Origin: Thalassolituus sp. UBA674
Lineage (GTDB): Bacteria; Pseudomonadota; Gammaproteobacteria; Pseudomonadales; Oceanobacteraceae
DNA: 64,000 nt
Assembly: GCA_002298335.1 (NCBI GenBank)
Contig: DBNK01000032.1
Span: 100,835 to 164,834, forward strand
Direction of reading: 5' to 3'
Part shown: positions 17,349 to 27,306 of the stretch, piece after piece
Layout: every line of letters begins with the position of its first letter
Position numbering within the stretch: the stretch's first letter is position 1
Notes under the pieces: generated by a model
Database searches by the model: none
The model's input: only the letters and a program-made list of their open reading frames with translations
Told to the model about the DNA's origin: nothing
Program-made: the position numbers and the translations under genes

Positions 17349-18578
17349 TCAGGCAGTTACGCCGTCAAGCTGGGCAATCGTATGAATGTCTTTATCGCCA
17401 CGCCCTGAAAGGTTCACAACGATAACCTTGTCCTTATCCATGGTTGCCGCCAGCTTCATCGCATACGCCACCGCATGAGAGCTTTCCAGCGCCGGCATAA
17501 TGCCTTCCAGACGGGTCAGTTTATGGAAAGCTTCCAGTGCCTCCTCGTCGGTTGCGGCAACATAGTTGGCACGGCCGACGTCTTTCAGCCAGCTGTGCTC
17601 AGGGCCGACGCCGGGATAATCCAGACCAGCGGAAATAGAATGTGTACCCATGATCTGGCCGTTCTCATCTTCCATCAGGTAGGTGCGGTTGCCATGCAGT
17701 ACACCCGGACGACCTTTACTCAGCGGTGCTGCATGATCATCGCCATCCAGCCCCAGACCACCGGCTTCGACGCCGTACATGGCGACTTCCGGGTGCTTGA
17801 TGTAGGGGTAGAACATACCGATGGCGTTGGAGCCACCACCGACGCAGGCGACAACGGCATCTGGCTGACGGCCAATCTGTTCATCGCACTGACGTTGAGT
17901 CTCACGACCGATAATGCTCTGGAAATCACGCACCAGCATCGGATACGGGTGCGGACCGGCCGCGGTACCAATGATGTAGAAGGTATCATCGACGTGCGTT
18001 ACCCAGTGACGCATGGCCTCGTTCATGGCGTCTTTCAGGGTCTTCGTCCCGGAAGTCACGGATTCCACTTCGGCACCCAGCAGTTTCATGCGGTATACGT
18101 TCAGCTTCTGGCGCTCTACGTCGGTAGAGCCCATGAACACCTTACATTCGAGGCCAAATCGCGCGGCTACCGTGGCCGTCGCAACACCGTGCTGACCAGC
18201 ACCGGTCTCGGCGATGACTTTCTTTTTGCCCATGAACTTGGCTAACAAAGCCTGACCTATGGTGTTGTTCACCTTATGGGCGCCGGTGTGGTTCAGGTCT
18301 TCGCGCTTCAGGTAAATCTTCGCGCCACCGCAGTGGTCCGTCAGACGCTCAGCAAAATACAGCGGCGATGGACGGCCCACATAGTGTGCGAGATCTGAGT
18401 CAAACGCGGCCTGGAACTCCGGATCGTTACGCAGCTTTTCGTAAGTTTCCTGCAGCTCATCAAGGGCGGCGGTCAGGGTCTCGGAGACAAAACGACCACC
18501 GTAAATGCCGAAATGCCCACGGGCGTCCGGCTGTTCAATGCTGAAATCAGTTTTCTGTTCTGGTGTGTTGATCGACAC
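17349..18578 (-). CDS. trpB: tryptophan synthase beta subunit
   Basis: A 409-residue PLP enzyme that joins indole and serine to tryptophan. The Schiff-base lysine is Lys102 in H-T-G-A-H-K-V-N-N-T; the glycine-rich phosphate-binding loop is C-V-G-G-G-S-N-A. The start GTG at 18578 is preferred: GAGGT lies 5 nt before it, while an ATG 12 bp upstream has no ribosome site. The coding start overlaps the 3' end of trpF by 32 bp, implying coupled translation. Confidence 0.93.
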   Translation of the reverse strand: MSINTPEQKTDFSIEQPDARGHFGIYGGRFVSETLTAALDELQETYEKLRNDPEFQAAFDSDLAHYVGRPSPLYFAERLTDHCGGAKIYLKREDLNHTGAHKVNNTIGQALLAKFMGKKKVIAETGAGQHGVATATVAARFGLECKVFMGSTDVERQKLNVYRMKLLGAEVESVTSGTKTLKDAMNEAMRHWVTHVDDTFYIIGTAAGPHPYPMLVRDFQSIIGRETQRQCDEQIGRQPDAVVACVGGGSNAIGMFYPYIKHPEVAMYGVEAGGLGLDGDDHAAPLSKGRPGVLHGNRTYLMEDENGQIMGTHSISAGLDYPGVGPEHSWLKDVGRANYVAATDEEALEAFHKLTRLEGIMPALESSHAVAYAMKLAATMDKDKVIVVNLSGRGDKDIHTIAQLDGVTA

Positions 18579-19191
18579 GGTACACCTCATTCATAAATGC
18601 TTTGATCTTGCCGTGATCCTTAATGCCTTTGCTGGCTTCGACGCCACCGCTGATGTCGACCGCGAACGGGCGGACCTGTTCAATTGCAGTCGCGACATTT
18701 TCGGGGTCAAGGCCACCGGCAAGGATAATCGGCTTGGGGAGTGTGTCCGGTACCAGCGACCAGTCAAAGGTCTCGCCGGTTCCACCGGGCACACCGGGTT
18801 TGTAGCTGTCTAGGAGAAGTGCCAGTGCGTCTGGGAAGCGCACGCACGACGCCACCACATCCGACGCTTGCCGGACACGGATGGCTTTGATGTAGGGGCG
18901 TTTGAACTGTCGACAGAAGTCGTCATCTTCATCACCATGGAATTGAATCAGGTCAATTCTAACGCTATCCAGAACCCTTTGCACCTCCTCCACCGAGGGG
19001 TTTACAAAGAGCGCGGTGACCGTGACAAAAGCCGGAACATCGGCCACGGCAGTGGCCGCCTGTTCCAGTGTCACCGCCCTTGGGCTCGGCGGGTAAAATA
19101 CCAGTCCGATGGCATCAGCACCGGCCTTCACCGCTGCTTCTGCGTCTTCAGGGCGGGTGATACCGCAGATTTTGATTCGGGTACGCTGCAT
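18547..19191 (-). CDS. trpF: phosphoribosylanthranilate isomerase
   Basis: A 214-residue TIM-barrel enzyme of tryptophan synthesis. The N-terminal K-I-C-G-I-T carries the catalytic cysteine; the C-terminal A-V-D-I-S-G-G-V-E region with G-I-K-D supplies phosphate contacts. The start ATG at 19191 matches the usual family start (x-R-I-K-I-C-G). An ATG 18 bp upstream at 19209 is possible and neither has a strong ribosome site. It overlaps the start of trpB by 32 bp. No trp leader peptide or LysR-type trpI gene is present. Confidence 0.92.
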   Translation of the reverse strand: MQRTRIKICGITRPEDAEAAVKAGADAIGLVFYPPSPRAVTLEQAATAVADVPAFVTVTALFVNPSVEEVQRVLDSVRIDLIQFHGDEDDDFCRQFKRPYIKAIRVRQASDVVASCVRFPDALALLLDSYKPGVPGGTGETFDWSLVPDTLPKPIILAGGLDPENVATAIEQVRPFAVDISGGVEASKGIKDHGKIKAFMNEVYRVDQHTRTEN

Positions 19192-19233
19192 CAGATTACT
19201 CAGATTCATCAAAGCAGCGATAATAACAGAGGC

Positions 19234-19620
19234 TTACCCCGCGCTCAGCACAAACAGCGCGATCACAATACCGGTGGCTCCGGTCCAGACAGCGGTTCTG
19301 GGCAAGCCCCAGTTACCGATGTAACAGACGCCGTGCAGCACGCGCAGGATGATGAAAGCAATTGCCAGTGTATCCAGCGTGTGTTGCGGCACCGCCTGCA
19401 GATGCGCAATGATCACCGCGGCCGCATAGGGCGGAAAGGCTTCAAAAGCGTTGTTCTGCGCCCAGTAAGCGCGCTTGCGCCAGCCGTCGAGTTTTTCCAG
19501 ATATTCACGCGGATTCAGGTTGTCTTTCGGACCAAAACGTCCGCTGCTGAATTTAGCCACGCCGACCCAGACAACGGGCATAAACGCAGCGATCAGGACG
19601 GTCCAGTAAGCAAGGGTCAT
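19234..19620 (-). CDS. MAPEG family membrane protein
   Basis: A 128-residue protein with four predicted membrane helices and the N-N-A-F-E-A-F-P-P-Y motif of the MAPEG family (membrane-associated proteins in eicosanoid and glutathione metabolism). Bacterial members are poorly characterised; some use glutathione for detoxification. The ATG overlaps the stop of the upstream HxlR regulator by 4 bp, so the regulator probably controls it. It is inserted between trpF and truA. Confidence 0.8.
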   Translation of the reverse strand: MTLAYWTVLIAAFMPVVWVGVAKFSSGRFGPKDNLNPREYLEKLDGWRKRAYWAQNNAFEAFPPYAAAVIIAHLQAVPQHTLDTLAIAFIILRVLHGVCYIGNWGLPRTAVWTGATGIVIALFVLSAG

Positions 19621-20000
19621 GGTTTTCTCTTCTGTTGAGTTACATCATTTTGCGGGAGCAGATTCTCCTGCCCCCATTCATAAAGGCTGTCCAGGACGTG
19701 TCGCAGCGACTGTCCAAGATCCGTCAGGGAATAGGTCACGGTTACGACACTGGTATCTGAGACTTCACGCTCAACCAGACCATCGGATTCCAGCTCCCGC
19801 AGCTGCTCAGTCAGTACTTTATGACTGATGGGTGCCAGCAGGCGCTTCAGCTCACCAAAACGTGCAGGTGACTCAGACAAGCGGTGCAGCAGCATGGGCT
19901 TCCATTTACTGTTAAACAGCAGCAGCGCTTCCACCGCGGGACAGCTTAGCGGGTTTTCACCGGTTGGTACTGACACATCCTGCTCATCGTTTTCTTTCAA
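19617..20000 (-). CDS. HxlR-family winged-helix regulator
   Basis: A 127-residue regulator. C-P-A-V-E-A-L-L-L-F near residues 19-28 and F-G-E-L-K-R-L-L followed by I-S-H-K-V-L-T-E-Q-L-R-E-L-E are the HxlR signature (helix 2 and recognition helix). The first cysteine could be a redox or electrophile sensor, as in YodB/HypR. The frame is open to 20111, but the TTG at 20000 has AGGT 7 nt upstream and gives the usual HxlR length, while the longer form would run past the start of the divergent gene. It is coupled to MAPEG downstream. Confidence 0.75.
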   Translation of the reverse strand: MKENDEQDVSVPTGENPLSCPAVEALLLFNSKWKPMLLHRLSESPARFGELKRLLAPISHKVLTEQLRELESDGLVEREVSDTSVVTVTYSLTDLGQSLRHVLDSLYEWGQENLLPQNDVTQQKRKP

Positions 20001-20088
20001 AGCGGTTACCTGAAAGTGCGTAATTGATGATCCTGTCAAAGCGCATAGAGTGTCAAAAACCAACTCATCACTCAAGGACCGGACAAGG
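20001..20088. promoter_or_regulatory. divergent promoter region with TGTCAAA direct repeats
   Basis: On the plus strand TTGATG (20024-20029), a 16-bp spacer and TAGAGT (20046-20051) form a fair sigma-70 promoter for the metallo-hydrolase gene. TGTCAAA occurs twice in direct orientation (20034-20040 and 20051-20057), 17 bp apart and overlapping that promoter. This is a candidate operator for the divergent HxlR protein. Inference only. Confidence 0.4.
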
Positions 20089-20883
20089 ATGAAGAACCCG
20101 TTATTTGCCATTCACAAAATCGCCATCGCACCGGCAGGCCTGATCAACGCCTTTCTGATCAATACGGATAAGCACTGCATTCTGGTCGACTGTGGTCTGC
20201 CGGATACCGAAGACAAGGTCGCGGCCGTGCTGAGATCCCTCGGCAAGGATTTCAGCGACATTTCCCTGATCATAGTGACCCACGCACACATCGATCATGC
20301 CGGAAACGCCCAACGCCTGCGTCAGCTCTCCGGGGCACCTCTCCTGGCCCATGAAGCCGACCTGCCCTACTTTCTCGGCGAGAAAAAAATGCATTTCTGC
20401 GCCACCGGCTGGTTTGGCCATGTATTCAAACAGACCGGTGCCATTCAGAAGCCTTACAGTCCGTTTCAACCAGACATTCTGTTAAGGGCTGGCGAAAGTT
20501 ATGACCTGAACGGATTCGGCATCAATGGCCGGGTGATCCCCACGCCCGGGCACACGGCCGGGTCGGTCTCGGTTCTGATTGATAACCGCTACGCTCTCGT
20601 CGGCGACCTGATTTCATCCGGTATTTTGCTCGGTGGTCTGTTGCTGACCGGAAAAGCGAAAAAGCCACCGTTTGAAGAGAACCCGGATGCGGTCAGTGAC
20701 GCTCTGGTGTCATTGGTGAGCCTCGGGGCAGAGATGTTTTATATGGGCCATGGCGGGCCCTTGCCACAGGATGAGGTTCTGCGGCATGCCCGGCGGATTG
20801 CGGCGCCGGAGACCGCTCAGGCAGTCAGTACCGGCTCCAGCAGGGCTGGCCCCCAGGGGCTGCAGGGAATGTTGAAAGGATGA
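20089..20883 (+). CDS. metallo-beta-lactamase-fold hydrolase
   Basis: A 264-residue MBL-fold enzyme. Metal ligands are H-A-H-I-D-H (about 64-69), the His in T-P-G-H-T-A-G (~150), the Asp in V-G-D-L and a final G-H-G-G-P. No signal peptide; probably cytosolic and glyoxalase II/lactonase-like, with unknown substrate. The ATG at 20089 is chosen; a GTG at 20050 would put the promoter elements inside the gene. It is divergent from the HxlR-MAPEG pair. The last 67 bp overlap the 3' end of truA on the other strand. Confidence 0.8.
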   Translation: MKNPLFAIHKIAIAPAGLINAFLINTDKHCILVDCGLPDTEDKVAAVLRSLGKDFSDISLIIVTHAHIDHAGNAQRLRQLSGAPLLAHEADLPYFLGEKKMHFCATGWFGHVFKQTGAIQKPYSPFQPDILLRAGESYDLNGFGINGRVIPTPGHTAGSVSVLIDNRYALVGDLISSGILLGGLLLTGKAKKPPFEENPDAVSDALVSLVSLGAEMFYMGHGGPLPQDEVLRHARRIAAPETAQAVSTGSSRAGPQGLQGMLKG

Positions 20884-21629
20884 GGGTAACGCACGCCGAC
20901 AAAATAGAGACCACCACCTGGTGCGGTAATACCTGCTGCTTTGCGGTCTCTTGCCGCCAGTACGTCGGCCATCCAGTCCGTGGGTTTGTGCCCTTCCCCA
21001 ACCGGCAGCAACACACCGACAATATTGCGCACCATGTGGTACAGAAACGCACTGCATTCCAGCTCCACCATGATGATGTTGCCGAAGCGCTCCACACGGA
21101 TGTGATGCATTTCTTTGACCGGTGATTTGGCCTGGCAGTCTTTAGCCCGGAACGAGGTGAAGTCGTGGGTGCCGATCAGATGCTGAGCTGCTTCGTGCAT
21201 CAGGCCGGCATCCAGTGGATAACGCCACCAGGTGAGCTGGTCGTGCATGAGCGCCTGACGCGCCGGATGATTGTAAATCAGATAGCGGTAACGCCGGGCC
21301 TGAGCCTTGTAGCGGGCATGAAATTCGCTGTCCACTTCACCAACCCACTGCACAGACACGCCATCCGGCAAGTTGGTGTTAATACCCATCATCCAGCCGT
21401 AATCGCTGCGGTCAGAGTGGGTATCGAAGTGAATTACCTGGCGGGTGGCATGGACACCGGCATCGGTCCGTCCGGCACAACCTACCTCTGCCGGGTGGTT
21501 GGCGACCTGTGAAATGGCCGCTTCGAGAGCGGCCTGTACGGTAGGTTCGTCGTGGTGCTTCTGGCGTTGCCAGCCGTGGAAGTGCGCGCCGTTGTATTCA
21601 ACAACGGCGGCGTAACGTCGGGTGGTCAT
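20817..21629 (-). CDS. truA: tRNA pseudouridine(38-40) synthase
   Basis: A 270-residue enzyme that isomerises uridines 38-40 of the tRNA anticodon arm. The catalytic aspartate is Asp56 in C-A-G-R-T-D-A-G-V-H. F-L-Y-H-M-V-R-N-I-V-G near 192-202 is also typical. The C-terminus runs about 15 residues past the conserved F-V-G-V-R-Y-P and forms the overlap with the convergent MBL gene. The start is 3 bp after the fimV stop, the conserved fimV-truA pair. Confidence 0.93.
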   Translation of the reverse strand: MTTRRYAAVVEYNGAHFHGWQRQKHHDEPTVQAALEAAISQVANHPAEVGCAGRTDAGVHATRQVIHFDTHSDRSDYGWMMGINTNLPDGVSVQWVGEVDSEFHARYKAQARRYRYLIYNHPARQALMHDQLTWWRYPLDAGLMHEAAQHLIGTHDFTSFRAKDCQAKSPVKEMHHIRVERFGNIIMVELECSAFLYHMVRNIVGVLLPVGEGHKPTDWMADVLAARDRKAAGITAPGGGLYFVGVRYPHPFNIPCSPWGPALLEPVLTA

Positions 21630-21632
21630 GGA

Positions 21633-24437
21633 TCAGGCAATTTTATCCATCAGCTCGCGGGCATCCTGCTTCTGCTGATCACTGCCTTCCTGAACCACTT
21701 CCTGCAACAGTTCTTTGGCACCTTCATAGTCTTCCATATCAACGTAGGCACGGGCCAGATCCAGCTTGGTGGCGCACTCATCGGTTCCGGTCAGGAAGTC
21801 GAATTCGTCATCAGCCGCTTCCAGCTCGTCCAGATCAATACCGCCTTCCAGCTCACTGTTATCGGTCAGAGTCTCATCCGCTTCACCTTCCACCATCAGA
21901 TCGAAAGTTGGCAGGTCTTCTTCGAAAACTGGCTCAGCGCTCTCATCAACCACCGGCGCTGATTCCGGTTCATTGGTCACCAGTGAGAGCCCGGGAGCAG
22001 ACGCGGATGCAGAATCGTCACTCACGTCCGCGGCGATAATTTCCTCTTCATCCGGAAAATCGATACTGAAGGGATCATCCGCTGCATCAACCGTTTCAGT
22101 CTGTTCTTCATCCAGTGTGATATCATGACTGTCATCATCAAGAACGAAGTCGATTGGAGTCTCACTGGCGACTTCTCCGGACTCAGACAGTGTCTCTTCC
22201 GGAGCAGGCTCTTCAATCTGCAGCTCTTCCTCCGGAGTTTCAATCGTCAGCGACTCTTCCGTCTCTGATGTTTCAGCAACCGGGTATTCCGCGGCGGGGA
22301 ACTGTTCGAATACCGGTGCTTCGGGTTCCGGAGCAGGCGCTTCGTCGAACATAAAATCGAGTTCAGTGTTTTCTTCAGCGGTGGTATCTCCCAGGTCCAG
22401 AGCCTCTTCAAAGGCAATTTCACCGAGAAGCTCGTGAGCAGAATCGTCATCTTCTGCACCCTCTTCCACCGCGGCCTCAGCGGTATCTTCCACATAAACC
22501 GGCGCAGGCTGAACAGACAGCTGTTTACGCAGTTCAGCCGCCTGAGCATTCGCTTCTTCATCACCCAGGCTGTTCAGCCCGGCTTCTGCAATGGCGAATT
22601 CTTCACTCTCATCCAGAGTGGCGAGCAATTCCAGCAGTTTCAGGCGGATGTCCGCACGCTGAGGTTCTTCATCAGAACCCTCTTTCAGCATTTTTACGGC
22701 CTGATCAAACTTGCCATAAACGATGTAATGATCGGCCTGGGTGATTACGTCCGTGGCGTCTTCATCTTCGTCATCATTCGTTTCAGACTCATCACCGGCA
22801 ACGTCACTGAGATCAGACTCGCTCTCGCCTGAGTCTTCCTCACCAGCAAACAGGAAGTCATCACTTTCTTCCTCTGCGGAGGTTTCGCTCTGCTCAGCAT
22901 CAAACTCTTCCGCTGGCATTTCTTCAAACTGGAACGTCTGGCCATCGGCAAAATCGGATTCGTCGTAATCGTCAGCGATGAACTCATCATCTTCATCTTC
23001 CATGCGGCGGCGACGTACCGCCACCAGCGCCAGGATCAGAGCAATGACAAGGCCAATGGCCACAACAACGAACTCTTTGTAGCGCATCATTGTCGCTTTA
23101 AGATCCGGAGCGGATTGTACAGGCGCAGTCACCACCGGAGTGGGGGCAGGTGCAGGCTCTGCTGCGGCTTTGGTCTCGGTAGCAACCGTTTCAGAGGTTT
23201 CTCCGGCTTCATCAGTCGCGTCCTCACCGCTTACAGCCGTATCCGTAACCGGCGCAGTGGCGACACTGCTGTCTTCTTCTGCCACCTGTTCAGCGGCATC
23301 CGCGGCCATATCATCTTCAACCTGGGCTTCCAGAACTTCTGCACTGGTTCCCTGCAGGTTAGCCAGCTCGTCACTCTGCAGACTGACCAACCGTTCCATT
23401 TTCTCAAGCTGTTCTTCCAGCAGTGACAGGCGCTCGGTCAGCTCGGCGTTTTCACGGCGGCTTTTGTCCAGATTCTCAAGAGCTATCGCCAGATCACCTT
23501 CCAGAGCGGTTTCACTGCCAGCTCCAGACTCCGCAAGGCCACCGCTGCGGGCATTCGTGGTTGTGCTGTTAGCTGCCAACAGACGAACTTCGCCGTTGGA
23601 AGATGAGCGGCCAATCTGAGCGTTTTCTGACGCTTTATCGGTGGCATCCAGTTGTGCAGCTCCGGCAGACCATTCCTGATTCTGACGACGGACTTCATTC
23701 GCAGCCACCTGGCTGTTGATAGTGCCAACTTCGCTGGCGGACGGGATATCCAGCACAACGTGCGCTTTCAGCTGGTTAATGTTGCCGTGCATGAATGCAT
23801 TCGGGTTGGTCTGCTGAATCGCGACCATCATCTGCTGCGGCGTTACCCCGGTGTCGATCGCCTGCGCACTGGCGATGGACCATAAGGTATCACCCGTACG
23901 GACCTTATACTGGCCCGGAGCTGCGGGTTCAGACCAGCGCTCAGCAGCCGGGTTTTTGTATTCAGGAATTTCACGGCGGGCTGGTTTCGGAGCAGGTTTG
24001 GTGGCCTCAACCAGAGCGGGAGAACTCACCAGGGGCTGAACAGTACTTTCACTGAAGGTCGGTGGGTCCAGCAGCAATGTGTATTCACGCAGGACACGAC
24101 CGGATGGCCAGTTCAGTTCTATCAGGAAATTCAGGAAAGGTTCGTTGACGGCTTCGCGGGTCGTCAGCAGCAGACGGTCACCATCCAGTTTGAATTTGAT
24201 ACCGGTCAGGAATTGCGGGCGGTCGACACCTGCTCTCGCGAACTCTTCGTACGTAGCCAGTGCGGCACGGATCTGGTCTTCTGAATACCCCCCTGTATCC
24301 AGCAGATCAATTTCGGCATTCAGCGGCTGATTAAGCGCAGAATTGAGCGTCAGCTCACCGAGCCCCAGTGCATATACTGCAGGGGTTGCCGAAGCGGCTG
24401 CAGCTACTAAAAGAAAGTTCGCAACGATGCGCTTCAT
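21633..24437 (-). CDS. fimV: FimV/HubP-family polar landmark protein
   Basis: A 934-residue inner-membrane protein that organises the cell pole, type IV pili and twitching-related signalling. Order: signal peptide (1-23), FimV N-terminal beta domain (~24-125), LysM peptidoglycan-binding domain (~177-231), coiled coil (~317-362), a Pro/Ala linker, one membrane helix (~456-474) followed by R-R-R-R, and a very acidic cytoplasmic region (~480-880). The region has a TPR-like part near 560-645. The FimV C-terminal domain is at ~885-934. The acidic repeats give misleading long Ser-rich frames on the other strand. It lies between asd and truA as in Pseudomonas. Confidence 0.92.
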   Translation of the reverse strand: MKRIVANFLLVAAAASATPAVYALGLGELTLNSALNQPLNAEIDLLDTGGYSEDQIRAALATYEEFARAGVDRPQFLTGIKFKLDGDRLLLTTREAVNEPFLNFLIELNWPSGRVLREYTLLLDPPTFSESTVQPLVSSPALVEATKPAPKPARREIPEYKNPAAERWSEPAAPGQYKVRTGDTLWSIASAQAIDTGVTPQQMMVAIQQTNPNAFMHGNINQLKAHVVLDIPSASEVGTINSQVAANEVRRQNQEWSAGAAQLDATDKASENAQIGRSSSNGEVRLLAANSTTTNARSGGLAESGAGSETALEGDLAIALENLDKSRRENAELTERLSLLEEQLEKMERLVSLQSDELANLQGTSAEVLEAQVEDDMAADAAEQVAEEDSSVATAPVTDTAVSGEDATDEAGETSETVATETKAAAEPAPAPTPVVTAPVQSAPDLKATMMRYKEFVVVAIGLVIALILALVAVRRRRMEDEDDEFIADDYDESDFADGQTFQFEEMPAEEFDAEQSETSAEEESDDFLFAGEEDSGESESDLSDVAGDESETNDDEDEDATDVITQADHYIVYGKFDQAVKMLKEGSDEEPQRADIRLKLLELLATLDESEEFAIAEAGLNSLGDEEANAQAAELRKQLSVQPAPVYVEDTAEAAVEEGAEDDDSAHELLGEIAFEEALDLGDTTAEENTELDFMFDEAPAPEPEAPVFEQFPAAEYPVAETSETEESLTIETPEEELQIEEPAPEETLSESGEVASETPIDFVLDDDSHDITLDEEQTETVDAADDPFSIDFPDEEEIIAADVSDDSASASAPGLSLVTNEPESAPVVDESAEPVFEEDLPTFDLMVEGEADETLTDNSELEGGIDLDELEAADDEFDFLTGTDECATKLDLARAYVDMEDYEGAKELLQEVVQEGSDQQKQDARELMDKIA

Positions 24438-24651
24438 TATTGCTTCCTTGTTATTCTGATGACGGCGAAACCGCCAGATTTTTTCTGATTATCGCCTGTT
24501 GTACCGACTATCCTGCCCCAGTCTATTGCTAATTCCCTTTAAAAGCGTGGGTTAGTATCAAATATAACGTGGCGCAAAGCAACACAGTGGCCCGGAGCTG
24601 CAACAACAATTTACTTGAGCAATAACTACTTACAGGATACTTCTGCCCCTG

Positions 24652-24680
24652 AAAATGAAAAATCGGGGCTAAGCCCCGAT
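24652..24680 (-). terminator. rho-independent terminator after asd
   Basis: Stem ATCGGGGCT (24662-24670) / AGCCCCGAT (24672-24680), with the plus-strand A run at 24658-24662 giving a T-rich tail on the minus strand. It is 23 bp after the asd stop and separates leuB-asd from fimV-truA. Confidence 0.8.
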
Positions 24681-24703
24681 TTCTCTGTATCACATTGCCT
24701 GTA

Positions 24704-25846
24704 TCAGGCCGCAGAATCCAACAGGATCCGCAGCATCCGCCGCAGTGGTTCAGCGGCGCCCCACAACAGCTGGTCACCGACAGTGAAGGCTGAAATGTAC
24801 TCAGGCCCCATGGTCAGTTTGCGGATACGGCCAACCGGAATACTCAGTGTGCCGGTCACTTTCGCAGGGGTCAGTTCTTTCATACTGGCCTCCCGGGTAT
24901 CCGGAATCACTTTCACCCAGTCATTATGAGCAGCAAGAATAGCTTCAATCTCACTGACCGGCAGATCTTTTTTCAGCTTCAGGGTAACCGCCTGAGAGTG
25001 GCAACGCATGGCACCGACACGCACACACAGCCCATCAACCGGCACTGGTGAGGCACTGCGGCCCATGATCTTATTGGCTTCAACCTGGGCTTTCCATTCT
25101 TCACGGCTCTGGCCGGTTTCCAGCTGCGAGTCGATGTACGGAATCAGCGAGCCTGCCAGTGGCACACCGAACTGATCAGTCGGCAGTGCATCGCTGCGGA
25201 TGAAGTCAGCGACCTGACGATCGATATCCAGAATAGCGGATGCCGGGTCTTCGAGCTTGTCTTTCACATCAGCGTGGATAGCACCCATCTGGCTGATCAG
25301 TTCACGCATATTCTGCGCACCGGCACCCGAGGCCGCCTGATAGGTCATAGGTGAAGCCCACTCCACCAGATCTTTTTCAAACAGACCGCCCAGCGCCAGC
25401 AGCATCAGGCTAACGGTACAGTTACCGCCCACGTAGGTTTTCACACCTTTGCTGATGCCGTCTTTGATGACGTTCAGGTTCACCGGGTCGAGCACGATGA
25501 TGGCGTCATCCGCCATACGCAGAGATGAGGCTGCGTCAATCCAGTAGCCGTTCCAGCCCGCAGCGCGCAGTTTTGGATACACTCCTTTGGTGTAGTCGCC
25601 GCCCTGACAGGTGATGATGACGTCCTGAGCGCTCAGGGCTTCAATATCAAACGCATCCAGCAGCACACCGCAGTCTTTACCGGCGCCCTTTCCATCCAAA
25701 ACCCGCGGGGCTGATTTACCCGCCTGAGACGTGGTAAAGAACACAGGCTCGATCAGATCAAAATCGTTCTCTTCCTGCATGCGCTGCATCAGCACCGAGC
25801 CGACCATGCCACGCCAGCCAACCAGACCTACTTTTTTCAGAGACAT
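24704..25846 (-). CDS. asd: aspartate-semialdehyde dehydrogenase
   Basis: A 380-residue NADPH enzyme that reduces beta-aspartyl phosphate, feeding lysine, threonine, methionine and diaminopimelate. The N-terminal G-L-V-G-W-R-G-M-V-G dinucleotide loop marks the Gram-negative (Pseudomonas/E. coli) type. The catalytic cysteine is Cys143 in G-G-N-C-T-V-S. A GGGAGG Shine-Dalgarno lies inside the last codons of leuB, 3 bp upstream, so translation is linked. Confidence 0.95.
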   Translation of the reverse strand: MSLKKVGLVGWRGMVGSVLMQRMQEENDFDLIEPVFFTTSQAGKSAPRVLDGKGAGKDCGVLLDAFDIEALSAQDVIITCQGGDYTKGVYPKLRAAGWNGYWIDAASSLRMADDAIIVLDPVNLNVIKDGISKGVKTYVGGNCTVSLMLLALGGLFEKDLVEWASPMTYQAASGAGAQNMRELISQMGAIHADVKDKLEDPASAILDIDRQVADFIRSDALPTDQFGVPLAGSLIPYIDSQLETGQSREEWKAQVEANKIMGRSASPVPVDGLCVRVGAMRCHSQAVTLKLKKDLPVSEIEAILAAHNDWVKVIPDTREASMKELTPAKVTGTLSIPVGRIRKLTMGPEYISAFTVGDQLLWGAAEPLRRMLRILLDSAA

Positions 25847-25849
25847 AAC

Positions 25850-26935
<1,086 letters not shown>

Positions 26936-27306
26936 GTTCGTTGTCTCGTTAAGACACCCGGCACCTGGCCAGGCGTGTAGTTAATTCGTTTCTTTTTAAT
27001 CCAGTCATCCCGCGGCTTGCCCGCGGGATCCACTGAAGAGTTAAAGCCGCGGGATGACGAAACGAAAACCGATTTCCTTTCGCCAACCGCAAAGGCGAAC
27101 TCCCCTTTACGTTCAATGGTTGGGTTACGCGCTGCTGACCCAACCTACAGCCGCATCAGTAAATAATTCAGCGGCAAAAGCGTCGGCGAAGATGGAAGAG
27201 CAAGGCAAAAATCAAACTGGGCGCGGAGCGTACACGAAGTACGTGAGCACCCGGTTTTATTTTTAACGATGCTGTTCCGATGCAGCCAGCTTTAACCCTG
27301 CCAGTT
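26936..27306. repeat. leuD-leuB spacer with several hairpin repeats
   Basis: No gene is seen. A perfect hairpin at 27007-27029 (ATCCCGCGG / CCGCGGGAT, loop CTTGC) sits in a GTCAT...GGATCC frame, with an inverted half copy at 27046-27059. A second stem is GGTTGGGT (27118-27125) / ACCCAACC (27138-27145). From about 27205 to 27285 an element with GAGCAAGGC, GCGGAGCGTAC, TACGTGAGCA and ACGATGCTGTTCCGA follows the same order as the 17206-17335 element in the trp spacer. In Pseudomonas a methyltransferase gene lies in this position. Confidence 0.6.

Noticed and set aside
23140..23619. Long Ser/Ala-rich plus-strand frame opposite fimV
   Set aside because: It is the antisense of the acidic Glu/Asp/Ala-rich part of fimV, whose codons give Ser/Arg-rich frames on the other strand; there is no ribosome site.
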